The notes beneath the pieces are model-generated. The model had not been told where the DNA came from, made no database searches, and saw only the letters and a list, made by a program, of their open reading frames with translations. Both the position numbers and the translations under genes were made by a program. From Alkalihalophilus pseudofirmus OF4 (lineage in GTDB: Bacteria; Bacillota; Bacilli; Bacillales; Bacillaceae_D), in contig NC_013792.1 in the NCBI RefSeq assembly GCF_000005825.2, positions 62,001 to 126,000 of the forward strand: 64,000 nt of DNA, given 5' to 3'. Within the stretch, counting starts at the first letter, position 1, and each line of letters starts with the position of its first letter. Below are positions 17,011 to 25,745 of this stretch, one piece after another.

Positions 17011-18345
17011 TTATCTTCCTATCTCTGTGGATGATTTTTTTCTGAAAAATACTTCTTGTTCCCAACCACTAAACGGATGAGAGCGGTTTTTCGTAGGTCC
17101 CGGTTGAACTCTTGGTGCGTGTCTCGGCTTATCATCTTGTGTCGTAGCCTTTTGTAATAATTGTTCAAGTGGCTGCCATTTCTTGAGTAATAGAACAACC
17201 AAGAATAACGCTACCCCTGTTGCTCCATACACGACCCACGGTAAATAACTAACTTCTGTTCCGATTTGAAGTAATTGACCACCAATAAAGTTTCCACCAG
17301 CTTCACCTAAGCCTGACATCACATTCGCCAATCCAAAGAAGAGACCGATCAATCCGGCTGTCGATAACTGTGAAATTGTACTATCGATAGTTGGTAAGAT
17401 AAGCATTTCACCTACAACAAAGATGGCACCACTTAAAACAAGGTGAAAAAAAGATGTAGCAAAGTAAAGAGAACCGACTCCAAACCCAATAAATAACATC
17501 CCGAATGCAAGTGCGGTTAACGGATGTAACCTCTGAATAACTTTTCCTGTCATCACGTTTTGAGCCAAAATGACAATCCCACTATTGATCGTCCAAATCA
17601 AAGCCACATTACTTGGATCAGGCAAAACCTCCGTTGCCCGTAGTGGAAGCGTTAAAGCTAACTGAGCATACAAAGCCCAAATCACAACACTTACTACACC
17701 AAACATAATAAAAGGTTTGTTCTTAAACACTTCCTTATAAGCACCCGATGGGATAACGGGACAATTTGCACCTCCGCAATTTTTCGGAAGGAAAAACCAA
17801 CTCTTTAATGCGAGTACCACATAAATAACTCCCGCTATCCAAAAAATCAACTTAGAGGATCCTGTCACAACAAAGAAGATAATAAGGCCAGCAGCTGCTG
17901 TTCCGATATTAGCTGCAATCCCACGCATCGAAAAGGCTGTCGTTTGCGTTTCTTCTGATGCCAGTGCCGCAATGGCCGCCTTGGTTGATGGAGCATTCAA
18001 TCCATTGCCAAGACCTGTAATCAGTGAGGCTACAAGTAACAATCCAAATATATTAAAGAGTCCAAAACCGATTAATCCAACTGCACCAATCATGGCTCCT
18101 AACCCAATAATGAACCTTCTGCCAATACGATCTGCCAAAAATCCTCCGAGTAAGCTCCCAAATTGAAATGATATGGCATTCATTGCTAAGATCATTCCTA
18201 TTTGCGCTAGAGATAATGCTGCATCTATTTTTAACATAATCGGTAACATAGGAATCACTAAGTATGTTCCTAAATGGGAAAGCAAGACTCCGAATAATAA
18301 AATCAGCATGGTACGATCTAATTTTTTAATGTCTTGTATAATCAT
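17011..18345 (-). CDS. Major facilitator superfamily transporter
   Basis: This 444-residue protein has twelve predicted TM helices. The loop 2-3 signature GGFLADRIGRRF (about 63-74) is typical of drug/H+ antiporter-like MFS proteins. Periodic Gly-rich helices and a 45-residue hydrophilic tail ending EIGR follow. A Cys pair in the central loop (NCGGANC, about 189-195) is unusual and could bind metal. It is cotranscribed with the His-rich gene at 16299-17006. Export of a metal complex or drug is possible; the substrate cannot be read. Confidence 0.85.
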   Translation of the reverse strand: MIIQDIKKLDRTMLILLFGVLLSHLGTYLVIPMLPIMLKIDAALSLAQIGMILAMNAISFQFGSLLGGFLADRIGRRFIIGLGAMIGAVGLIGFGLFNIFGLLLVASLITGLGNGLNAPSTKAAIAALASEETQTTAFSMRGIAANIGTAAAGLIIFFVVTGSSKLIFWIAGVIYVVLALKSWFFLPKNCGGANCPVIPSGAYKEVFKNKPFIMFGVVSVVIWALYAQLALTLPLRATEVLPDPSNVALIWTINSGIVILAQNVMTGKVIQRLHPLTALAFGMLFIGFGVGSLYFATSFFHLVLSGAIFVVGEMLILPTIDSTISQLSTAGLIGLFFGLANVMSGLGEAGGNFIGGQLLQIGTEVSYLPWVVYGATGVALFLVVLLLKKWQPLEQLLQKATTQDDKPRHAPRVQPGPTKNRSHPFSGWEQEVFFRKKSSTEIGR

Positions 18346-18376
18346 TTGATCCCTTCTTTAACAGATATTGAACAAA

Positions 18377-18400
18377 AACAGGCAACCTTGATCACCTGCT
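18377..18400 (-). terminator. Probable terminator of the copper storage gene
   Basis: On the minus strand AGCAGG pairs with CCTGTT (one wobble), followed by TTTGTTC, 12 bases after the stop of the gene at 18412. The stem is short, hence moderate confidence. Confidence 0.4.
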
Positions 18401-18411
18401 TTTGCTCGATT

Positions 18412-18759
18412 TTAAGCTACCATTTTACGGCATTCTTCTGCACACTTGCGGCAGTAAGTAGCACATTCCTGGCAATGAGCGTCTTGGAACTTCTCACAGT
18501 CAGTAGCACAGGCTTCGCAGATCATAGCACACATTTCACAAAATTGTTTTGCAAACATACTTCCACGTGACATCCACTGAGATGCCATTGAACAAATATC
18601 TGCGCTGTCTCTTAACATACTGATACAGTGAGTTCTAGCTTGGACATCAGGCTCTTTTAGACATGATGATAAACATTCTTCGCATGCTTGCATACATTTG
18701 TTGCAAGCATCAATACACGCCTGATGTTGGTGTATAGTTGAATCAATCAAAGTGGTCAT
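18412..18759 (-). CDS. Four-helix-bundle Cys-rich copper storage protein, second copy
   Basis: About 115 residues starting at ATG 18759 behind GGAGGAGATG; the longer frame to 18837 lacks a site. It is very Cys-rich with helical spacing: CIDACNKCMQACEECLSSC, CSMASQWM, CEMCAMICEACATDC, then HCQECATYCRKCAEEC. The pattern matches DUF326/Csp proteins that store Cu(I) in a four-helix bundle. No signal peptide is present, so it is cytosolic. It lies directly downstream of the VanY-like gene on the minus strand, but a terminator separates them. Confidence 0.88.
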   Translation of the reverse strand: MTTLIDSTIHQHQACIDACNKCMQACEECLSSCLKEPDVQARTHCISMLRDSADICSMASQWMSRGSMFAKQFCEMCAMICEACATDCEKFQDAHCQECATYCRKCAEECRKMVA

Positions 18760-18902
18760 TTTACATCTCCTCCCTTCTTTCTTATTATTTAATAGACCAC
18801 TCCACATAAAACTAGTAAATATTACCAGTTTGCACAAAGAAGAAGTATTAAAGGAAATTTGTTCAAAATTTAATTATTAATCATGATACCAAAACGTAAA
18901 TA

Positions 18903-18923
18903 AGCCCCCTTGCGAAGGGAGCT
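18903..18923 (-). terminator. Terminator of the VanY-like gene
   Basis: AGC-CCCTT pairs with AAGGG-GCT with one C/A mismatch around GCG. On the minus strand the tail is TATTTACGTTTTGG. Confidence 0.5.
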
Positions 18924-18976
18924 AAGAAAAAAAGATATTAGTTTTTTAACTTTAATTAAAATCTACTCTTCAAAGC

Positions 18977-19708
18977 TTACTCAAATCCTAAGTATTCTTC
19001 TAACGTTAACCCTTGTTCATGAATTATTTTGGCCGGCTCTTTGCCTACAAACCGAAGATGCCATGGCTCGTATTGATAACCTGTAATTTTTTCTTTATCT
19101 TTTGGATAACGTATGATAAATCCAAACTGCGCAGCATTTTCCTTAATCCATTGTCCCTCAGGTGTATCTTCAAATGAGGTGACTAATTGAAAATTCACTT
19201 CCGGACTAGTTACATCCATGGCTAGACCAGTTTGGTGCTCACTATGCCCAGCATTCGCACTTACTCGACTTGCCTTTTCTTTACCGGTTCTCTCAACATA
19301 ATACGCAAAGATATTTTCCTGTCGTTCATAAGAGCGATACCCGGATTGAGCATAAAGATTTAAGTTTTCATCATTGGCTTTTTTAAATAAATCTTCAAGT
19401 GCTGCCGCTGCTTCCTGTCGTATTAAGCGTTGAGGCAGCTCCTCAATGAACGGAAAGGGGACATTTGGCTCAACTAAATCCGAAGGTACATAGTCTTTTG
19501 GTAAGCCCCGCTCTTTATCTATTAATAAAAGAACATCATCTAATTGCTCTTCCGTGTAAGATTCCCATGGTTTATCTTTATCAAAATCTTCTTGGGATTG
19601 TTCGCCTTTATCAATACTATTTTTTATTGGAGCACTATCTAAATCATCGTTCTTATTCTTCATTTTTCCGTCGTCTGTTGATAAGTGAATCAATTTCATA
19701 AAGCTCAA
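18977..19708 (-). CDS. D-Ala-D-Ala carboxypeptidase, M15B/VanY-like, possibly 5' truncated
   Basis: The 243-residue frame has a C-terminal M15B peptidase domain: SGYRSYERQ (about 122-130), SEHQTGLAMDV (Zn-binding His and Asp, about 156-166) and EPWHLRFVG (second Zn His, about 217-225). These enzymes cleave the last D-Ala of peptidoglycan stems, usually outside the cell. The visible N-terminus has no signal peptide or anchor, only a polar linker. The frame begins about 15 bases from the end of the IS1182-type element. On the far side of that element a 51-residue anchor-like ORF (21226-21381) points the same way. I infer that the IS separated the anchor from the enzyme; if so the protein is now not exported. 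Confidence 0.75.
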   Translation of the reverse strand: MSFMKLIHLSTDDGKMKNKNDDLDSAPIKNSIDKGEQSQEDFDKDKPWESYTEEQLDDVLLLIDKERGLPKDYVPSDLVEPNVPFPFIEELPQRLIRQEAAAALEDLFKKANDENLNLYAQSGYRSYERQENIFAYYVERTGKEKASRVSANAGHSEHQTGLAMDVTSPEVNFQLVTSFEDTPEGQWIKENAAQFGFIIRYPKDKEKITGYQYEPWHLRFVGKEPAKIIHEQGLTLEEYLGFE

Positions 19709-19722
19709 ATCAAAGTGCCGAT

Positions 19723-21183
19723 AAAAGTCGAATTTTCTTCTGACATCTTTAAAAACAAGTGATTAAGCAGCTAGATTACCTTTTACTTCAGAAGAACATT
19801 TAGCTATACGATCACACGCGAGCTTCGCTCCGTTATAAACCAATTGTGTCAAATCAAACTGTACCTTTGCTCGCTTTCCTTTGCAGTAACGAACGTTGTT
19901 TAACTGGAAGAATCCTTTGAGATAAGCGATGACTCGCTCGACGGAACTTCGTTTCTTGTAGAGGGTTTTCCAAGCTTTGGACCCTCTGGCTGGAGCTGTG
20001 TAACGACGCAAATCAGTGGTGATTTTCACTTTATACACCTTTTGACACAACGTATCTTCAGCTAAAGGGCAGCCGCTGCACTCTTTCGGACGTGTGTATT
20101 TGAGCATCTCGTACTTAGAGTCATAACTATCATAACGATAGGAATGTTCTCGAACACAAGTAGGGGCAAAGTGCGGATCAAACCCTTCCATCTCAGATTC
20201 GTTTTTCTTGTTGTAAGCAATGACCGATTGAGCACCCATTCGATAGATTTGTTCGTAAATCGCTGGGTAGTCATACCCCGCATCGAGTGTGCTAAAGCTA
20301 ATTGGAAGCTCAGATAAACGCTCTTGAACCCCCTTTAATAAAGGGATTGCGGCTTTTCCATCATTTAAGTTTCCAGAAGAAAAGAGCGATTGAAGGATGT
20401 ATTGACTCTTGGTGCCAACCGCAAAGTTCCTTTGTAACCAAACCAAAAGACGTTCTTGCCTTCGCTGTTTTTCTTGATGCCCCATTTAGGATCGAGAGGA
20501 ACCGAAGATCGTAGTTCAGCTAATGACACGTCAAGTTGATCTTCTATCTTTTTCTCGAAAATCGGAAGCGCAGCTTCTCGCTCAGTCTGTTCTTGAAGCC
20601 ATTTTTCTTGCTCTTCTTTGGTTTTTCGTCCACGTTTTTTGGGTGTAGTTTTGGGCTTCTCTTTTTTCACGGGCGCTTGATCACGCGCTTCAATATGAGT
20701 CGCATCGATGGCGATCGTGTCATCGGTAATAAACCCTTCGTGAATGGCCTGAAGGATGAGCGTTTCTTGAACGCGTTCAAGAACAGGCGAGTCGACTAAT
20801 TTAGAGAGCATTCTTGAATAAGACGCTTCGGATGGAATCGCATCAGAGAGAAGAAAACCACAATCTAAACGGAACATATAATCATGTTTGAGCCGTTTAA
20901 TTAAGTCCTTTATCGTTGGGATTCGCTCGAGAATTCTAGCGATAAGAGAGTAGAACATTGCTGCATAATTAAGCTGAACAGGTGCGCCGTATAAGGCTTT
21001 TTTTGAAACCACAGCTAGCACAGGATAAATATCAATCGTTGAAAAGACGGCTTCAAATCGGTGGGTAGGTTCTAAATCATATAAATCTTGCAGGTCAAAT
21101 AGGCTTCCTTGTCGTATAATAGTCATAAGGGAGTCTTCCTCCAGTCTTTAGTTTTGTTGTGGTAACTAACTAATTCGACTTTT
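19723..21183 (-). mobile_element. IS1182-type insertion sequence
   Basis: The element carries one transposase reading frame on the minus strand. The 12-bp sequence AAAAGTCGAATT at 19723-19734 is repeated in inverse orientation (AATTCGACTTTT) at 21172-21183, marking the terminal repeats. The true tips may lie up to about 10 bases further out. I could not find a target duplication, so exact ends are uncertain. Confidence 0.75.
19763..21126 (-). pseudogene. IS1182-family transposase, broken by one frameshift
   Basis: The N-terminal half is read from 21126 and carries the DUF772-type start and the first acidic motif (AIDATHIEARD). The C-terminal half is read in another frame and carries the DDE continuation (DAGYDYPAIYEQ, the Cys cluster CSGCPLAEDTLC, and KKRSSVERVIAYLKG). 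The join lies near 20426-20431, where FWFGYKG should run into NFAVGTKSQYILQS. One added A restores a single frame. Relatives encode one protein without frameshifting, so this copy is probably dead unless the shift is a sequencing error or slippage on the AAAGGAA stretch. Confidence 0.85.
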
Positions 21184-21225
21184 GGGGAGGTACTCCTTTT
21201 TTTGTGTCTTGAAAACCTTGCGAGA

Positions 21226-21381
21226 CTAAGGGTTCAAATTATGAAATTTGTTCAAGTAGTCACTTAATAACATTTCTTTATTTTCTTCTTTTGTAGAATC
21301 TGTTAATAGTGAATTTTCTTTATAAATTACAATTAAGATTCCAAATACCACTGCTAGTGCAGCAATGTAAAAATACCTCAT
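21226..21381 (-). CDS. Short membrane-anchor ORF, possibly the severed start of the VanY-like gene
   Basis: The 51-residue frame begins MRYFYIAALAVVFGILIVIY, a clear N-terminal anchor, followed by a polar linker (KENSLLTDSTKEENKE) and a stop inside or next to the IS boundary region. The ribosome site AAGGATAGG is weak to moderate. Same strand, anchor plus polar linker, and position just beyond the IS suggest it was once fused to the gene at 18977-19708. It could instead be an independent small membrane protein. Confidence 0.45.
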   Translation of the reverse strand: MRYFYIAALAVVFGILIVIYKENSLLTDSTKEENKEMLLSDYLNKFHNLNP

Positions 21382-21473
21382 TTAATACATGACCTATCCT
21401 TTCTATGTTATTACAGCAAGCGTTACAATTTAGCGTGGTTACAGATTTTAAAATTTATTAGTAAGTGGCTGAT

Positions 21474-22031
21474 TCAAGCAGAAGTGGGTTGCTTCCTTTT
21501 TTTCCAAACAACAAAAATTAAATAAATCGCTACAATGCTAAGGATCATTTTTCCTTGCCACTCAAATTGAGTAATCTGATAAACTGAATACGCTTCAATC
21601 AAAAGCGCAGGTATTTTACCTATTGAGCTTGCAATAGCAAAAGTGATAAATGAAACACTACCAATGGCTCCTGCAAAAGTAACCAGACCTGAAGGAACAA
21701 ATGGAAGAAGACGAAGGGATAAAATCAAGTAAAAGGCTTCTTTTCCTTTCAAATGTACTAACTGTTTTAATTTTGGGTACTTGTCCAACGGTTTCTGAGA
21801 AAATTTTTTCAACCCTTTTCGATACAAATAAAATGCTATGATGGCTCCGAGCGCTTCTCCAACAAAAGAAATAAATGTCCCCATCCAGAAACCAAAAAAA
21901 ATTAAATTTGCTGCGGTCACAAAGAAACTTGGAATAACTCCTAATACAGCAACAATAATACTAATTCCAATACTAATGAAGATTGCAAAGTGTTCATACT
22001 CTTGAAAGTAATATATAAGTCGATCCTCCAT
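21474..22031 (-). CDS. TVP38/TMEM64 (DedA-like) membrane protein, second copy
   Basis: About 185 residues from ATG 22031 behind GGAGGGGAAA. It has five to six TM helices, FVGEALGAIIAFYLYRKG (about 60-77) and the family signature SLRLLPFVPSGLVTFAGAIG (about 104-123). Family members act in lipid scrambling or membrane homeostasis. It is more typical of the family than the protein at 13950-14588, with which it shares only the fold pattern. Confidence 0.82.
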   Translation of the reverse strand: MEDRLIYYFQEYEHFAIFISIGISIIVAVLGVIPSFFVTAANLIFFGFWMGTFISFVGEALGAIIAFYLYRKGLKKFSQKPLDKYPKLKQLVHLKGKEAFYLILSLRLLPFVPSGLVTFAGAIGSVSFITFAIASSIGKIPALLIEAYSVYQITQFEWQGKMILSIVAIYLIFVVWKKRKQPTSA

Positions 22032-22229
22032 TTTCCCCTCCACTATTTGTCTTCATAATGATTTCAACCCTCGTATTTTTAATAGATCTCCATAGACCCT
22101 TACGTTTTATTTTTCGTGTATTGTTACTCTGATCAAGAACTATTATTCTATCGTTCAATTATGTAGAAAATATGAAGTTTTTTAAATTTTGGTATTATCT
22201 TATAGTAACTTTGTTTATAGACAACAAAA

Positions 22230-22256
22230 GACTCCTACAACAAATTGATAGGAGTC
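22230..22256 (-). terminator. Terminator of the coiled-coil membrane protein pair
   Basis: GACTCCTA and TAGGAGTC pair perfectly around an 11-nt loop, followed on the minus strand by TTTTGTTGTC. The remainder of the gap 22032-22351 shows no gene. Confidence 0.65.
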
Positions 22257-22351
22257 AATGCCATTATTCTTTCATGCGTCATTTGTTTTCTTCGATTACC
22301 AACATTACATTAATCTTTTACAATGATTACTCTATAACATGAGCATTTTCC

Positions 22352-22591
22352 TTAAGATGACTTTGACTTTTTTAGTTCCTCTAAAGATGCAGTCAACTTT
22401 TTATTTTCTTCCATTAACTTACTCATTTGTTTTTGTGCTTGCTGCCAATCTTCAGATGAGTTAATTAAATTCTCATTCTTATTTTTTTGCGTCCCATTAG
22501 GGGTACTCTGCTTAGCCATCTTGACGGCTTTCCAACAGAAGAACAGACAAACGATTTTAATCGCAATAAATACTAGTAAAAATGTGTTCAA
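22352..22591 (-). CDS. Small membrane protein with coiled-coil tail
   Basis: This 79-residue protein starts at TTG 22591 with AAAGGAG upstream. One TM helix containing a Cys (KIVCLFFCWKAVK) is followed by an Asn-rich linker and a heptad tail (QMSKLMEENKKLTASLEELK). It lies three bases after the related gene 22595-22849. The same layout is seen at 4730-4936. The function is unknown; homo- or hetero-oligomerisation through the tails is an inference. Confidence 0.65.
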   Translation of the reverse strand: MNTFLLVFIAIKIVCLFFCWKAVKMAKQSTPNGTQKNKNENLINSSEDWQQAQKQMSKLMEENKKLTASLEELKKSKSS

Positions 22592-22594
22592 TTG

Positions 22595-22849
22595 TTACAA
22601 CTCCTTTCGTAATCCGTCCATTTCTTTCAATAGTTTTTGATTATCCTTTTCTATTTTCTCTATTTGTGAATGCATTTTTTGTAACTCGATCGATTCAGAA
22701 ACTGATTCTTCGTTGTTTACTGGATTAGCAGTTATGTTTTTTTTAGGCGAACAACAGGTAGAACTTCCACCGTGCTTGCCCATGCCTTTAACACAAGTTA
22801 GGCTTAAGAGAACAAGAACACCAAGTAAAAGAAATGTAACTAAATCCAT
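22595..22849 (-). CDS. Small Cys-containing membrane protein with coiled-coil tail
   Basis: This 84-residue protein has an N-terminal TM helix (about 4-20), a juxtamembrane segment KHGGSSTCCSPKK with a Cys pair that could bind a soft metal, a linker, and a coiled-coil tail (MHSQIEKIEKDNQKLLKEMD). The start has GAAGGGGG. It forms a two-gene operon with 22352-22591. No family name is known to me. Confidence 0.65.
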   Translation of the reverse strand: MDLVTFLLLGVLVLLSLTCVKGMGKHGGSSTCCSPKKNITANPVNNEESVSESIELQKMHSQIEKIEKDNQKLLKEMDGLRKEL

Positions 22850-23070
22850 TTCGCAAAACCCCCTTCATCAGTTCGACTCCCTACAGAGCACCAAGAACCT
22901 CTCATAAAAAATGTAACAAAAGAATTTGATAGAAATATGAAGAAGTACAAAAAGATTAGAAAATTCCCTATATTATTTAAAACTCGTTTCTGTTTATGAA
23001 AAAAACTTATTCCACTTTCATGTTGCTAAACACAACAATTTTTCATAACACTCTATCAAAAATCGTATAA

Positions 23071-23280
23071 TCAAATTGTGAATACCGTTCCTACATTGAC
23101 CGTACTTTCAATATGAAATGTTCCACCATATTGTTTCTCTCTCAATACTTCTAAGCCGTTGATCTCTGGCATCATGATATCAAGTAAGATTCAATTAAAC
23201 TGTTGCTCTTGCCCATTTATTAGTTCAAGCTCTTCTTTTCCAGATCCCGTTATTGTTAACTCATATTCATCCCCCCGTTA
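23071..23280 (-). pseudogene. Relic of a two-component system (receiver joined to kinase end)
   Basis: Reading the minus strand, a receiver-domain piece runs DEYELTITGSGKEELELING, then after an in-frame TGA, ILLDIMMPEINGLEVLRE, which contains the phospho-Asp motif. The frame then passes straight into GGTFHIESTVNVGTVFTI and a stop, the typical last strand of a kinase ATPase domain. Most of both proteins is deleted. The TGA replaces an ordinary hydrophobic position, so it is decay and not selenocysteine. The rest of 22850-23409 contains nothing else recognisable apart from the spoIIP ribosome site. Confidence 0.65.
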
Positions 23281-23409
23281 TGATAAATCTCTTGCTCCTC
23301 TATTAAAAATCAAAAGTACCACTTAAATTAATAAACCTTTGTAGAATAATATTCTTCTAGTTTATGACTTGCCGACATATCTATTAACGAGTGAAAGGAG
23401 AGGTCACTA

Positions 23410-24555
23410 TTGAAACCTAGTAAAACTCACTCTACAATCCTATCCATACAAAATGTGATAACTACTTTAATTTTAAGTATGATATCCATCTTTATAATTA
23501 TTGGAGCATTAACAACCTTTCAAACATCGTTAACTAGTGTATCCTTCAAACGAGCAGCTAATGATTTTACAACTGATTCCCTCTTCTATTTGATAAGTAA
23601 GGAGAATCACTATTTTTCTGAAGTATTACCAACTGAGAGTCGAAATCCTTCATTAGGAAAAATAGCCTTTGAGATAATGACAAGTATAAATTTAGGTGAT
23701 CCAAGAACTTTTCTAGGGAGAGAACTTCCTGGGTTCTCCTTCTATGATGGAACAATTGTTGTCGCTGGAGAAGGATCTGATTTTACAAACATGCCTACTT
23801 CTGAATCAGCGCCCCCAATGGATGTCATTCTTGCTGAAAGAGAGGCAGCTTCTGAGAGTTTGGCAAATATGAACGAAGAAACTTCTGATGAAAGTAATGA
23901 TATGAGCGCCGAATCTCAAGTAACAGAGAATAACATTGTTCATATTATCCATTCACATAGTCGAGAGTCATTCCTGCCTGAGTTAAAAAACGTATCTGAA
24001 CCTAATGACGCTTGGCATGCAGAGGTCAATGTTACTTTAGTAGGCGAGAGATTAGGCAACGAATTAGAAAAAAGGGGAATTGGAACAGAAGTCGACAAAA
24101 CTGATATAAGTGGTATGTTAAGCGAACGTGGTTGGAGCTATCCTCAGTCCTATGAAGCGTCAAGAGATCTTATAAAAACAGCAATGGAAAACAATCAAGA
24201 CTTGGAATTCTTCTTTGAAATTCATCGAGATGCATTACGCAGGGATATAACAACCGTTACAATTAATGGGATAGAATATGCGCGAACGTATTTTGTTATA
24301 GGAAAAAATAACCCTAACTATGAGAAGAATCAAAAACTAGCTGAGGACTTGCATTATTTACTTGAAAAGCATTATCCAGGGTTAAGTAGAGGGGTTCTTG
24401 TAAAGGACGGAACTGGGATTAACGGTAGATATAATCAGGACCTTTCAGAAAACTCCATACTAATTGAAATGGGCGGTGTAGATAATACTTTAGGGGAAAG
24501 TTATCGGACGAGTGAAGTATTAGCAGACATTATTAGTGAATATTATTGGAATTAA
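23410..24555 (+). CDS. spoIIP: Stage II sporulation protein P (peptidoglycan hydrolase)
   Basis: This 381-residue protein starts at TTG behind AAAGGAGAGG. One N-terminal TM helix (about 17-37) precedes an extracytoplasmic region. The conserved SpoIIP domain (about 178-381) includes VHIIHSHSRESFLPE, FFEIHRDALRRD and ILIEMGGVDNTLGES, with the His and Glu residues of the amidase site. SpoIIP cuts septal peptidoglycan with SpoIID during engulfment, which marks the host as an endospore former. The position beside metal genes is unusual; in Bacillus spoIIP normally follows gpr, so this is probably an extra copy. Confidence 0.88.
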   Translation: MKPSKTHSTILSIQNVITTLILSMISIFIIIGALTTFQTSLTSVSFKRAANDFTTDSLFYLISKENHYFSEVLPTESRNPSLGKIAFEIMTSINLGDPRTFLGRELPGFSFYDGTIVVAGEGSDFTNMPTSESAPPMDVILAEREAASESLANMNEETSDESNDMSAESQVTENNIVHIIHSHSRESFLPELKNVSEPNDAWHAEVNVTLVGERLGNELEKRGIGTEVDKTDISGMLSERGWSYPQSYEASRDLIKTAMENNQDLEFFFEIHRDALRRDITTVTINGIEYARTYFVIGKNNPNYEKNQKLAEDLHYLLEKHYPGLSRGVLVKDGTGINGRYNQDLSENSILIEMGGVDNTLGESYRTSEVLADIISEYYWN

Positions 24556-24838
24556 ACCAAGAAGATGAGTAATTAAATTTCCCTTAGTATATTACTTAAC
24601 ATATATAGCGCGAAGTAGCCCTAATACTGCTTTGTATTTTGGCAAAACGCTCTTCAAAAAAAAGAAAAAATATTTAAATAAATTGGACTAATACCATGTT
24701 AGGGAAGCCCAATTCAAGGTAGTTAATTTATGGGCCTTCTTCTCCCCGTCTTGTAAACATTCCGAAGAAATTGTAACTCTTGTAAATAGTTAATCTTTTA
24801 AGCCAATAAAAGTAAGAACTTGAAGGGAGAGAAATAAA
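24556..24838. other. Intergenic region with weak hairpin after spoIIP
   Basis: AAG-CCCA (near 24707) and TGGGCCTT (near 24737) can form an imperfect stem followed by CTTCTTCTCC, possibly the spoIIP terminator. Nothing else is visible apart from the GAAGGGAGAG ribosome site of the next gene. Confidence 0.3.
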
Positions 24839-25675
24839 TTGCTAAAACCACTTGTACTCATTATTATTTTTATCCTTTTGCTAATATGGTTAATAAGTCT
24901 TTCTTATTTTTTCAAAGAGAAATTAAGCAATATGATAGGGATGGTTGTTTCTATGACTCTAGGAATGATCACTGGATTAAGCATAGGTACATTTTCTGCA
25001 ATTTTTTTCCCGAACTTCTTTTTTGAAATGACTGTTTTAAGTATGTTAGTAGGCGGAATCATTGGTGTAGTGACAGGATTCCCTCATTCCTTAATCGCGA
25101 TTATAGATGGACTCCTTTCAGGCGTGATGGGGGGAATGATGGGGACGATGTTAGGTGTTATGATTTCTCCTGAACATTATAACCAAATTCTAAACATCAT
25201 GAGTCTTTGGACTGTCGGGATTTTCTTTCTGATCTATTTACTTTTAATTTATGAAATTAATATGGTAACAAACAAGAAATCTTTGACTTTACACCCACTT
25301 CCGTATTTTACGCTTGTTTGTTCGTTTATTCTTGGCTTTCACTACTTTACTATTGAGTTTAATGACAGAACAAACCACCATGCCAATCATGTATATAATC
25401 AGGAAGTAATCGTGGCTGCGAATGAATATCAATTTGGTCCAGATCAGGTTCAAGTATCACCTGGTGAAGAGGTAACACTAACACTCGTTAATAACGGAAT
25501 AGAACAACATGATTTTGAGATTAAAGGGTTGGATTTCCATCTTCATGCGATGCCTGGCACTTCTGAAAGTAAGTCAATTGTTTTTCCGAAATCTGGTTCG
25601 TACGAAGTAATTTGTACCATACAAGGGCATGAATCTGCTGGAATGACAGCTACTATAATCGTTACGGAGTTATGA
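24839..25675 (+). CDS. Membrane protein fused to a C-terminal cupredoxin domain
   Basis: This 278-residue protein starts at TTG behind GAAGGGAGAG. Five to six TM helices fill about 1-175, including a Gly/Met-rich stretch (GVMGGMMGTMLGVMI). A plastocyanin-like domain (about 190-278) has ligands in the usual order: His in EQHDFEI, then CTIQGHESAGM giving Cys, His and Met of a type 1 copper site. Cupredoxins bind or pass copper electrons outside the membrane. The membrane part resembles proteins seen in copper loci but I do not know its transport role. It has a strong terminator directly after it. Confidence 0.78.
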   Translation: MLKPLVLIIIFILLLIWLISLSYFFKEKLSNMIGMVVSMTLGMITGLSIGTFSAIFFPNFFFEMTVLSMLVGGIIGVVTGFPHSLIAIIDGLLSGVMGGMMGTMLGVMISPEHYNQILNIMSLWTVGIFFLIYLLLIYEINMVTNKKSLTLHPLPYFTLVCSFILGFHYFTIEFNDRTNHHANHVYNQEVIVAANEYQFGPDQVQVSPGEEVTLTLVNNGIEQHDFEIKGLDFHLHAMPGTSESKSIVFPKSGSYEVICTIQGHESAGMTATIIVTEL

Positions 25676-25680
25676 GACAG

Positions 25681-25712
25681 TTTCCCTACTTACTTCAACC
25701 TAAGTAGGGAAA
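25681..25712 (+). terminator. Strong terminator of the cupredoxin membrane gene
   Basis: TTTCCCTACTTA pairs perfectly with TAAGTAGGGAAA over 12 bp around CTTCAACC, followed by AGTATTTTTGATG. Confidence 0.75.
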
Positions 25713-25745
25713 AGTATTTTTGATGTTTTAAAAGGAATTGAATCT

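Noticed and set aside
19711-21195. Target-site duplication of the IS1182 element
   Set aside because: Flanking bases differ on the two sides at every end position I tried.
23180-23200. TGA within the receiver relic as selenocysteine
   Set aside because: It occupies a hydrophobic strand position, not a Cys column, and the gene is grossly deleted.
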